Assembly (NCBI GenBank): GCA_016720935.1
Contig: JADKJP010000007.1
Coordinates: 806,001 to 870,000, forward strand
DNA length: 64,000 nt
Reading direction: 5' to 3'
DNA from: Bacteroidota bacterium
GTDB taxonomy: Bacteria > Bacteroidota > Bacteroidia > AKYH767-A > 2013-40CM-41-45
In this document: positions 53,959 to 61,948 of the stretch, piece after piece
How positions within the stretch are numbered: the stretch's first letter is position 1
Layout of the letters: each line of letters opens with the position of its first letter
Position numbers and translations under genes: made by a program
Notes under the pieces: model-generated
Told to the model about the DNA's origin: nothing
The model's database searches: none
The model's input: the letters and a program-made list of their open reading frames with translations, nothing else

Positions 53959-54495
53959 TTAAGACGACCAATTTTCCTCAATTTTCCAGAAACAATCTCC
54001 AAAATCTTCTCTAAATTTCTTAATTAACTTAAAGTATTCATCTTTGTCGAGAGAGGTCCATCTGCGAGATTTTAACTTTAATTCTGGATATTTAGAATCC
54101 AGGTTTTGCAAAAGAATTCTGTCTATTGGCGGATGAGCGATCTTACTGAGTTTACTTTTACCTCTTTCAGGAATAACAATAGCTGTTTTAATATAAATTG
54201 CAACAATTTTAGCAGCCCTACCATAACTGGCATCAATTCCTTGTTTTTTAAAAACCGAAATCAATTTATCACACGTTTTCTCATGAAATTTATCAAACTG
54301 CTCGGGGGAATTAATAACTTTTCTGAAAAAAAAATTTTGGAGCTCTGTTTGTTCGATGGCTTTTCGAATATTTTCAGTGGTAGTAAAATTCCTTTGAACA
54401 GCTCGGGCTGCAGTCCATACCGCAAATCGGTGAACGTGTTCCGCGAAAGAGTAATTATCTTCAGATTTCTTTGTATTCACTCCTACCTGTTTCAT
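53959..54495 (-). CDS. Unknown 178-residue helical protein, last gene of helicase/PLD operon
   Basis: I do not recognise a named family. The protein is predicted helical and soluble, with FAEHVHRFAVWTAARAVQRN near the start, YGRAAKIVAIYIKTAIVIPE in the middle and HPPIDRILLQNL towards the end; there is no signal peptide. It starts 52 bases after the helicase stop on the same strand and has no other partner, so it probably belongs to the operon. Charged and aromatic conserved-looking clusters (HRFAVW, HPPIDR) suggest a nucleic-acid-related accessory role, but this is speculation. Confidence 0.65.
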   Translation of the reverse strand: MKQVGVNTKKSEDNYSFAEHVHRFAVWTAARAVQRNFTTTENIRKAIEQTELQNFFFRKVINSPEQFDKFHEKTCDKLISVFKKQGIDASYGRAAKIVAIYIKTAIVIPERGKSKLSKIAHPPIDRILLQNLDSKYPELKLKSRRWTSLDKDEYFKLIKKFREDFGDCFWKIEENWSS

Positions 54496-54546
54496 ATAAG
54501 ATATTTAAAACGTGTGGTGCTATTTCATTAAATATTTCAAAAACAC

Positions 54547-55227
54547 TCAAACCACATCCAGCTTCTCTTCCTTTGCTCTTTCAGCATATGCAACCGGACT
54601 GAGATTAATCATGAGTTTGGCTTTATAGGTTTCCAGCTCCTGTTCACTAAAATTCTGCAATAGGTATTTAACCAAATCTTCCTGATTGGGTTGTCCTAAG
54701 GACATTCTGTAAACCATCAGCGTTTTTAATAAGCGCTCCAAATGAAATCCATCCTTGGAAAATGGGTAAAGTGGCACCGTTCTTTCCAATGGGTATTTCA
54801 CAAGTGGAACATGCCAATAGGGAACTAATTGACACTTATCTCCTCTTAACATATGATCGTTTTCTGCCATAGCAAAAAGCATAGCCCATGGAGATTTATC
54901 AATTGATCCGGTTTTCAATTGCCCTTTATACCTTTCGAAAAGATTCAATCGCAAAGCAAAATGCTTGTAGCGATTGATCCGCCCTTCTCTTTGCTCAAGG
55001 TCAATCGCATTATCGGGTAATGACCAGTGCATCAATTCCCCGACAGTATTTGTGAAAATCGAGCCCTTCCTGTCCGATGGAAGTAGTTGCAAGAATGAAA
55101 GGCCGAAAAGGCGAATTAAATGCATCCTGGACCGATTGCTTACGCTTATTGGTATCTTCAGTCTCTTGCTGATCAATGAAAGCAATCGCGTAATGTATGC
55201 GAAGTGCTTCTCGTTGAATAAGTCCAC
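54547..55227 (-). CDS. Large SF2 helicase, C-terminal part
   Basis: Meaningful from about 55040. It reads ELMHWSLPDNAIDLEQREGR followed by INRYKH, the helicase motif V-VI region (Q..GR..R). About 150 further residues end with EELETYKAK-like helices and KEEKLDVV. It joins the middle part at the C4 run 55038-55041; with three C the junction reads GLDFHKYCRELMHWSLPDNA, the expected helicase sequence. The intact gene is inferred to be 54547-57783, about 1078 residues. Confidence 0.75.
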   Translation of the reverse strand: MDLFNEKHFAYITRLLSLISKRLKIPISVSNRSRMHLIRLFGLSFLQLLPSDRKGSIFTNTVGELMHWSLPDNAIDLEQREGRINRYKHFALRLNLFERYKGQLKTGSIDKSPWAMLFAMAENDHMLRGDKCQLVPYWHVPLVKYPLERTVPLYPFSKDGFHLERLLKTLMVYRMSLGQPNQEDLVKYLLQNFSEQELETYKAKLMINLSPVAYAERAKEEKLDVV

Positions 55228-56356
55228 GTGAATTTAACAGATCAGCATCCAGAGTGGAAGTTCGGATTGAAAGTACTGATGCAAGAGTTTCAACTATTTT
55301 AATAATAACCGGGTCCTTCTCTTCCTCCTCTTTTAAAATCACTTCACCGTCTGTCTGCATATAGAAATATTCGTCCAAAACAGCTCTCAAACATCCATTC
55401 ATATTATAATTGATAACCGCCAGCCAATAGTCGGATTTCGCAATCGAATTGGTTAGATCAATAATTGAAATCGCCTCCGGTGAATTAAAATAGGAACGGG
55501 ATGCATTTGCAAAATAAACACTGGAAGTAAATAATAAGGGAAACACAAAATTATCCGATAGCTCTGCGCCAATTGTAACATTGCTTAACAAAGTTTGCAA
55601 CATTACACAGGCACTTCCCCCTAATGCAATTGAAGCCAGGGTAGATTCCAGATTTAACGGCATCGAACCCAAACCCAATTCCACTGCCAAGCCTGATGGA
55701 CCGGAGTGATCAATTACCTTCATCCATTTATACAGCTGGTTCAGGTTCTTATTCATTTCCCAGCTATCAATATCATAATCCGAATCCTCGGAGCAAATCG
55801 CTTTTAATTTTAAAGGATGGTATTTATAATCCAGAAATAACAATGCAAAAAGATACCACCTTGCATCCGTTGCTATTGCAGGACGCTGAATAAATGATTC
55901 CATTCCCTGCAGTTCTGCTTTAATCATTGATCCAATGTTGCTCCTCACTGACTCAAGACTTTGCTCCGGATCTAGTTTCAGGTTTGAATTTACCAAATCA
56001 GCCAGATACCAGGATGGGTAACAATAACTCAATAAAGAATAAGAAGAATCATCATTCTTAAATACAAGACGAGGTCGTGGCAACCGCGTTTGTTTTGTTA
56101 TCTCCTCAGCATCCGACTGATCAGTCCCTTCCTCTACCGAATTATCATTTGCAAAATACTGACGGACCTGACTTGAAGGAGCTATTTTAATTGCTTCCGG
56201 ATTTCCGGTGGTAAAACATTCTGCGGCATAAGATGCAATTGTTGAAATAGCACGAGGCTCAACTGCAAACTTTCCAAATATCATTGTCTTCGAAAAACCC
56301 TCCTTGCCTTGAAAAGGTCCTTCTAATTTGTAATAAGGCATGGAAGGGGAATCCAA
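55010..56356 (-). CDS. Large SF2 helicase, middle part
   Basis: Begins at the family motif SMPYYKLEGPF and runs through a long insertion-like helical region (residues about 480-800 of the whole) to the second RecA lobe, with RPFILATTSIGQEGLDFHKY (motif V). A spacer rich in acidic residues (KEEEEKDP) lies in between. The start is a shift, not a real start: at the G4 run 56346-56349 one more G gives LLWIPPSMPYYKLEGPF. Confidence 0.75.
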   Translation of the reverse strand: MDSPSMPYYKLEGPFQGKEGFSKTMIFGKFAVEPRAISTIASYAAECFTTGNPEAIKIAPSSQVRQYFANDNSVEEGTDQSDAEEITKQTRLPRPRLVFKNDDSSYSLLSYCYPSWYLADLVNSNLKLDPEQSLESVRSNIGSMIKAELQGMESFIQRPAIATDARWYLFALLFLDYKYHPLKLKAICSEDSDYDIDSWEMNKNLNQLYKWMKVIDHSGPSGLAVELGLGSMPLNLESTLASIALGGSACVMLQTLLSNVTIGAELSDNFVFPLLFTSSVYFANASRSYFNSPEAISIIDLTNSIAKSDYWLAVINYNMNGCLRAVLDEYFYMQTDGEVILKEEEEKDPVIIKIVETLASVLSIRTSTLDADLLNSRGLIQREALRIHYAIAFIDQQETEDTNKRKQSVQDAFNSPFRPFILATTSIGQEGLDFHKYCRGIDALVITR

Positions 56357-57783
56357 AGCAATTGAGATCCCGGCTCGACACTTTCCCGGATCAGCCAGTT
56401 CATCTTTGCATTTGGAAAATCCTTCAGTGAATATGAATTTAACAATTCAAATGGTAAAAATGTACCGGCTTGCTTTGTGGCTTCAAGCAAACCTGGATTT
56501 TTATCATCATACAACTCTCTGAAGAGATTTTTTAATTTGTATTTCTCCATAAACGAAAGCGGGTATGGAGCGGTCTTACAATACTCCAGGGGAGAATATA
56601 TACTCTGATCATTCGCTTCTATTTTCTGTACAATCTGATCCGCTGCCATGAAGTTACTCAGGTCACGACTATCAATGTCCAGAACCACTGTTCTCGAATG
56701 AAGCAGAGATCGTTCAGGTGATTCCTCATAGGCGATATTTCGCTCAGTTCTGCAAATGTATTTATACAACCAGCGCTCAACTCTGTTGGTGATTTCACCC
56801 AATTCATCCGGAGTGAAATAGCGCAAAGACAACATCGCCTCTGTGTATTTCGTCCAATCCTGAATAAAAGCCTGGTAATCTCCCCGCATTAAAAATTTCA
56901 TCAAAAACTGAAACTCATCATAATGTGAATTGCCATCGAGATTCTCTTCCCGGATCGTGTACATCTTGTAAGGTGTTGCAGAAAGCATAAGCATTTCCGT
57001 ATGATCATTGCTGAACAAAGCCTGTACAAGATCCGTAGCATCATCCTCTTCGCTGCTTTTCAAAATATCTGCAAAACGCTGGAATTCATCCAGGATGATC
57101 AAATCGGGTTTAAGTGATTCCAATCCTGCGGTAGCAAGAATTTGTCGCAATTCACCAATTAGTTTCCGGTAATCACCAGAAATCCTGTCAAAACAATCGT
57201 ACATCAATTGCAGGACTTCACTTTTTGATTTTAAAAGTTGATAAAAACGATCCCTGACATTCGGATCAAATTCCTTAAATGTATAACCCGGTTTATCTTT
57301 TCGTTCACTCCAATTATTTATACCCAGACTTAAAACCTGTTCATAGGTAGTCTCACGCTTTCCGGGCAACAAGCCTGAATTTCTCAGCAACTGGTAAATA
57401 ATAATACGTTCATTCAACATACCACCCCGTGAATTCATATCCACAGATGTCTGTGGTGATAATGGAAGTATGGAAAGCCCATTGCTTTTTTCAATCAAAT
57501 CAGGGTACAAGATCAATTCGGTAAGCCGACTGATTGATTTCTTTTGAGAATCAGGATGAAGTTTTTCAAGATTTTGTCGGGCAAGATATTGGCTGGAACA
57601 GATATAGAATACTTTGAGATTTCCGCCTCTGACTTCTTTAAATCTGTCTATTACTCCTTTGGCAATAATTGTTTTTCCCAAGCCCACTTCATCAGCACAC
57701 AAAAATCGCTGACAGTCCTTCTCTTTCAAACGACTGTAAATATAATCTACTGATTTTTGCTGAAAGTCTTTTAACTCAAACAT
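56323..57783 (-). CDS. Large SF2 helicase, N-terminal ATPase part
   Basis: First RecA lobe: FELKDFQQKSVDYIYSRLKE (Q-motif-like), CADEVGLGKTIIAKGVI (Walker A), FYICSSQYLARQN (Ia), DLIILDEFQRF (Walker B, DEFQ) and MLMLSATPYKM (motif III). These belong to SNF2-like/SF2 translocases or helicases found in phage-defence loci. ATG 57783 (not 57801) gives an 8-base overlap with the PLD stop (ATGTTTGA), the same overlap seen between PLD and DUF6361. ATP-driven DNA translocation or unwinding is expected. Confidence 0.82.
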   Translation of the reverse strand: MFELKDFQQKSVDYIYSRLKEKDCQRFLCADEVGLGKTIIAKGVIDRFKEVRGGNLKVFYICSSQYLARQNLEKLHPDSQKKSISRLTELILYPDLIEKSNGLSILPLSPQTSVDMNSRGGMLNERIIIYQLLRNSGLLPGKRETTYEQVLSLGINNWSERKDKPGYTFKEFDPNVRDRFYQLLKSKSEVLQLMYDCFDRISGDYRKLIGELRQILATAGLESLKPDLIILDEFQRFADILKSSEEDDATDLVQALFSNDHTEMLMLSATPYKMYTIREENLDGNSHYDEFQFLMKFLMRGDYQAFIQDWTKYTEAMLSLRYFTPDELGEITNRVERWLYKYICRTERNIAYEESPERSLLHSRTVVLDIDSRDLSNFMAADQIVQKIEANDQSIYSPLEYCKTAPYPLSFMEKYKLKNLFRELYDDKNPGLLEATKQAGTFLPFELLNSYSLKDFPNAKMNWLIRESVEPGSQLLWIPLPCLITN

Positions 57784-59668
57784 TGGCAGGTTGATTTTCA
57801 AGTATCATTTTAAACGACTTCCACATGGTTAAAAATTCCAGAATTTCTTTGTCAGAAACTACATGTACACTACCTTCTTCCTGATCGAACATCGAAACGA
57901 TCCTGTCAATATCTGTCAACTTTTTCCTGTCACGTGACGCGGCCTTCATCAATCGCTCAAATAAAGGAGCATCGACACCCGAATAAGCAGACCAGCCTTC
58001 TCCTGGCGCATTTGTTTCATCTTCATCCACTGATCCAAGAATAGCATCAACAAGGTCTTCGGAAAGCAACATTCTAAGCAAGCGAAAAAAATTCTTTTTG
58101 TCTTTAAAAAGCGAACGAACAACATACTCTTCTCTGTTTTCCGGCAGATTCGAAACCGGCAATTTAAATACTGCCGCTTTACTTATTCCCTTTTCACTTT
58201 TAATTGTAAGCTCAATAATAAAAAAACAAGAAAGGTCTGCAGGATCTATGTGAGAAAATACCTGCTTGGCTGTAGAATTACTCAGGTTTTTTGCCAAATC
58301 TTCCTGCAAATGAAAAGGCCTGATTGAAATACTAACACCTTCCTCTAAGGCAGGAAAAGCTGAAGTATCCACGATCAAATCATAATCATTTTCATCATTT
58401 ATAACTGCTTCACATTTGACCAATGGCAAAACTGAAAGCATCCATCTCCATGCTTCATCAAGTTCCTTTTCCAGATCATCCGGTGGAGGTATCTCCGAAA
58501 GAGGGTCCGGTACATAAGGAATGATAAAATCTTCACTTTCGCTGAAAAATGAATCTTTAAAATATTGTGCCGAATTTCTCCTCTCCCCCTTCAACATCAC
58601 CATAAACTCAATATTTCCATGGTGTGCATTGTATGTCGCGTTAGCAGAACCGATATACAAATCATACGCTGCTCCATACTTGAACAAAAATGCCTTGGCA
58701 TGAAGATCATTGGGCATTTTGAAATCTGCTAGTTGATTTTCGGAACCCATAACCGGGTCTGCTTCCATAGAAGACCCTTCAGTTTCAGCTTCCAGTTTTG
58801 AAGATCCTTCTACAATCTGATCGTTAATCCGAAAACAACTTACATCTTTCAATAATGAAACATCCAGTTTTTTAAATGTATCAAGTCGGCTGATTAGAGT
58901 TAGTTTTTTTGTACTGGACTTTAGAATTTTTACAATTCCATCACTGACAAATGGAGAAACCGCAAGAATCTCATCACAGTCAAAATTGCCTTTGGTAAAT
59001 AAGTCGATCTGTGTTTTACTTCCCGGGATTCCCAGGGGAAAAAATTTCAAATCCACAAATTCATCATCTCCAACAGGGCGGAATTTTACCGACAGAAGTT
59101 CATCCAAAAACTGTTTGGGAACATCCCGTTTACTTGTCGTATACAGGAATTCGATAAAATCGGCAAGTGGCTTATTGGTTTTCCCGTCTATTTTTGATGG
59201 GTTTGGATTCACATCCCCTTCCATCATCACCGTCATATCCCAGCAGGAATCAAAGGTCAGGTTTCTTGTCAAAACAATTACTTTGTATCGGGCAGGTAAG
59301 GTATCGTGTTCATAACGGACAACCCATAACTTTGGATGAAAAGCTTTCCCTTCCGGAATTAATATTTCATGTATGGATCGTTCCAGGAATCTATACAAGC
59401 GATGACTTTTTGTATTGGCACTGATTCCACCCAATTGGCAAAAAACATCAATTTTATCCGCGGTGTCTTTCAGTGATAAAAACAATTGAAAAGGATCTTT
59501 CAAGGACTCCGCGTCAAGTGCACCGGAAAAACGAAATGCTACGGGAACTGCGATCAGTGCTTTCAGATCAAGCGAATATGTAGTACCAATCGCCCTGGCA
59601 AACTTGTATCCTTCTTCATTGATAGTTAACAATTCGCCAAATTCAAACTTATTATCGTCCTTATTCAT
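57776..59668 (-). CDS. Phospholipase-D-like nuclease-family protein
   Basis: A 630-residue soluble protein. It has two HxK-type half-sites: FHPKLWVVRY with TRNLTFDSC (about residues 110-150) and LHAKAFLFKY with LYIGSANATYN (about 323-346). This is the arrangement of PLD-superfamily nucleases such as the DrmC-type proteins of defence systems. The C-terminal 250 residues have no recognised domain. It overlaps DUF6361 by 8 bases (ATGAATAA) and the helicase by 8 bases, so the three are translationally coupled. It could cut DNA or transfer through a phospho-His intermediate; lipid hydrolysis is less likely in this setting. Confidence 0.8.
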   Translation of the reverse strand: MNKDDNKFEFGELLTINEEGYKFARAIGTTYSLDLKALIAVPVAFRFSGALDAESLKDPFQLFLSLKDTADKIDVFCQLGGISANTKSHRLYRFLERSIHEILIPEGKAFHPKLWVVRYEHDTLPARYKVIVLTRNLTFDSCWDMTVMMEGDVNPNPSKIDGKTNKPLADFIEFLYTTSKRDVPKQFLDELLSVKFRPVGDDEFVDLKFFPLGIPGSKTQIDLFTKGNFDCDEILAVSPFVSDGIVKILKSSTKKLTLISRLDTFKKLDVSLLKDVSCFRINDQIVEGSSKLEAETEGSSMEADPVMGSENQLADFKMPNDLHAKAFLFKYGAAYDLYIGSANATYNAHHGNIEFMVMLKGERRNSAQYFKDSFFSESEDFIIPYVPDPLSEIPPPDDLEKELDEAWRWMLSVLPLVKCEAVINDENDYDLIVDTSAFPALEEGVSISIRPFHLQEDLAKNLSNSTAKQVFSHIDPADLSCFFIIELTIKSEKGISKAAVFKLPVSNLPENREEYVVRSLFKDKKNFFRLLRMLLSEDLVDAILGSVDEDETNAPGEGWSAYSGVDAPLFERLMKAASRDRKKLTDIDRIVSMFDQEEGSVHVVSDKEILEFLTMWKSFKMILENQPANV

Positions 59669-60182
59669 AATTTCTATTTCCTGAGTCCTTCAAAATATCT
59701 GCCAGGAGTCTTTGAACAACGGCAAAGCGATAACTTAAATAATTTACAGATGAATCATCATTCAACGAAATACCTATTGGTAAAACTGCTTTTTGCGCTA
59801 CGGTCCGATTCGAAAGCCTTGATCGGGATGGCCCTTTCAATTTGAATTCTCTTTGAGAAATAATCTTGTCAAGCTGTTCCGAGTTTTTTTCAAAATCCAA
59901 AATTCCATTTATCCAGGCCCGACAAAAATCTGAAGTCAGATTTGATATTTTAAATTTCCTATAAATTCCATCAAACATGGAAGGTGAAATACCATCTATT
60001 TGTGAAACCGAATTTTTGTAAAAGCTCCATCTCAATTCCCAATCTTCCTGATCGCTGTATCCGGCAGAGCGGCTAATGAGGTAATTGTACCTGATATAAG
60101 CGCCTTGCATGATTTTATCAAACAAAACGGCCAGCTTTTGCTCAGAAGCAAGAGGAACCTGTGGACCCAAAACTTTCACCAT
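59661..60182 (-). CDS. DUF6361-like protein, C-terminal part
   Basis: 173 residues from an internal ATG. It reads QKLAVLFDKIMQGAYIRYNY and GYSDQEDWELRWSFYKNSVS to the end SGNRNYE, whose stop overlaps the PLD start. The frame extends upstream to about 60268 (STILLAYILRVNLDGILKVS), where a shift near the T/A runs at 60268-60280 separates it from the middle of the gene. The intact gene is inferred to be 59661-60885, about 408 residues. No known catalytic motif is visible. Confidence 0.68.
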   Translation of the reverse strand: MVKVLGPQVPLASEQKLAVLFDKIMQGAYIRYNYLISRSAGYSDQEDWELRWSFYKNSVSQIDGISPSMFDGIYRKFKISNLTSDFCRAWINGILDFEKNSEQLDKIISQREFKLKGPSRSRLSNRTVAQKAVLPIGISLNDDSSVNYLSYRFAVVQRLLADILKDSGNRNYE

Positions 60183-60368
60183 TTCTTCGAATGAAGAAAC
60201 CTTTAGGATTCCATCCAGGTTAACCCTAAGAATATATGCAAGAAGGATTGTGGAACAGATTCCAGTATTTTAACTTTAAAAACTGTGCTTCTTCTTTTGT
60301 TAAGGGCAATTCAACATTTATCTGCGGTAATTTCTCAAATCCTTCACATACCAGGTATTGATTACCGG

Positions 60369-60885
60369 TTAATTCCCGCAAATCATCAGCCATGAGGTCC
60401 TCTCTTGTGTTTCGGCAAGGCGTATAAGTGTCTTCAAATTTTTTCGCCGTTTGAAAAATTCACGAACCTGTGAGAGATCAAGATCCTGAGTAATAATTCC
60501 GTAGGTTTTGAGTCCGTTCCAATAAATCGAAGACGGCATTCGCTTCAGTCGCTCTTTTGCCTCCTTCCCTATCAAGCCTGATTGATCCTCTGTCTTGAGA
60601 AGAGATTCAATAACCCTAATCTCCTCTCTTCTAAGAATTGTTCTGAAAGCTGTGAAATCATCATTTTTTCTGTAAATCTCATTGAGAATCCATGGCACCA
60701 AAATGAAGTATTTCGCCCTGGTCTGGATTGTTGTTGTTCCGGGGAAGAACAAATTTGCAAATCCATCACGCACCGATCCTAAACCCAATTCATCCAATGT
60801 CCCGGGTTCCTGGGTCATGCTAATGATCGTTTCCAGATTTTCTCTTTGCTTTTCAGAATAAAAAAACCCAACCGATATTGAACAT
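60369..60885 (-). CDS. DUF6361-like protein, N-terminal part
   Basis: The conserved core TLDELGLGSVRDGFANLFFP followed by GTTTIQTRAKYFILVPWI is what I know as the start of DUF6361 proteins. The first in-frame ATG is 60818, but the family begins with a GW.-YSE segment. An ATG at 60885 encodes MFNIGWVF, and one base less in the A7 run 60860-60866 joins it to YSEKQRENLETIISMTQEPG. A second shift near 60407-60416 leads on to REDLMADDLRELTGNQYLVC. DUF6361 has no established function; here it leads an operon with a PLD protein and a helicase. Confidence 0.7.
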
Positions 60886-61216
60886 AAGAATTTGAATATT
60901 CCTTAAAATTTGAAATCAACAGAACAAAGGTATAATGTTAAAACGTAATCTATTTACAGTGAATTTAAGAAAATTAGCAGATATATTGAAACATAAGGTG
61001 CAACATGCAATTAATAAATAATCGCCAAGTTTGACAAAAATAAAAATATGATTTACATCATCAGAAATAAAGAGTACCTCTAAAGCGATTTTAACAAATC
61101 GTCTGCTTTAAAAATTAATTATGGAAAGGTCGTTTATTTTATGATCCTTCATGTACAATATAAAATTCAAATTATATATTTGATCCGAATTTTCGAATTA
61201 TAAATATTTCTTTTTT
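60886..61216. other. Divergent intergenic region, 331 bases
   Basis: Very AT-rich. It must hold the operon promoter (minus) and the lipoprotein promoter (plus). A TATATTTG at 61175-61182 fits the Bacteroidota -7 element 34 bases before the lipoprotein start; no matching -33 TTTG was found. No ORF, repeat or operator-like palindrome was seen. Confidence 0.45.
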
Positions 61217-61738
61217 ATGAAATTTATTTTATTCTCTCTATTCGGCTTAGCCATTTTATTCTCCTGCACAAAGGAAAACCAACTCTCAGATCCCTTATCA
61301 GATAAGGCTTTAATTGAACAAGCATTGCCGACTATCAATCCTGATTCAATAATGAACACAGGTGATTTTGAAAGAGCGCGACCTTGTCAGTACGCTGCAG
61401 GCATGAGTGTATTCACCTATGGCCAAAACATGGTTGTGCCAAATTTGTATTCTATAACGATTGGCGGTTCAGTAGTGAATGCTCCATTAAATGCTGTCAT
61501 TGACATTTCATACCGAGTAAGTACAGACCTGCTCCATTGGTCACAACCCACACTGGTGTATTGCCGAACCATTACCCCTGCCGATACTGGTCTAACCACC
61601 ATGGTCGGATTCAGTCATCAAATTCTTTACTTACAACCGGGAGAATGGGTGATCTATCGGCCGGTGATTTATGTGGGAGGATGTAGTAATCCAGTTCTGG
61701 GGGAGGTGAGGTTGGTGCATGCTTTGAGGATGAGGTGA
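61217..61738 (+). CDS. Hypothetical lipoprotein
   Basis: 173 residues beginning MKFILFSLFGLAILFSCTKE, a lipoprotein signal with lipobox LFSC, so the mature protein is anchored by Cys17. The rest looks like one beta-rich domain with four Cys (RPCQYAAGM, VYCRTITP, GGCSNPV). No family is recognised. It is divergent from the DUF6361 operon and followed by a secreted repeat protein. Confidence 0.7.
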   Translation: MKFILFSLFGLAILFSCTKENQLSDPLSDKALIEQALPTINPDSIMNTGDFERARPCQYAAGMSVFTYGQNMVVPNLYSITIGGSVVNAPLNAVIDISYRVSTDLLHWSQPTLVYCRTITPADTGLTTMVGFSHQILYLQPGEWVIYRPVIYVGGCSNPVLGEVRLVHALRMR

Positions 61739-61948
61739 ATAAATTTATACCTAACAAGAAATAAGTTCACCTATATTGATGAATGCATTTTAATTTATCA
61801 TGAAGTTAGTTCCTATCTCTGCTTCGAGTACTTTTTCATATTAATATTATGATTTAAAATTTATAATTTTCCTAAAATCACTTCCATGAAACTAAACTCC
61901 ATTTTTAATCCCTCAATTTAAAAATACACTTCACAAATCCACTTTAAA

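Noticed and set aside
53959..60885. A canonical DISARM system
   Set aside because: A helicase and a PLD protein are present, but no DUF1998 (DrmB) gene and no methyltransferase; DUF6361 is not part of DISARM.
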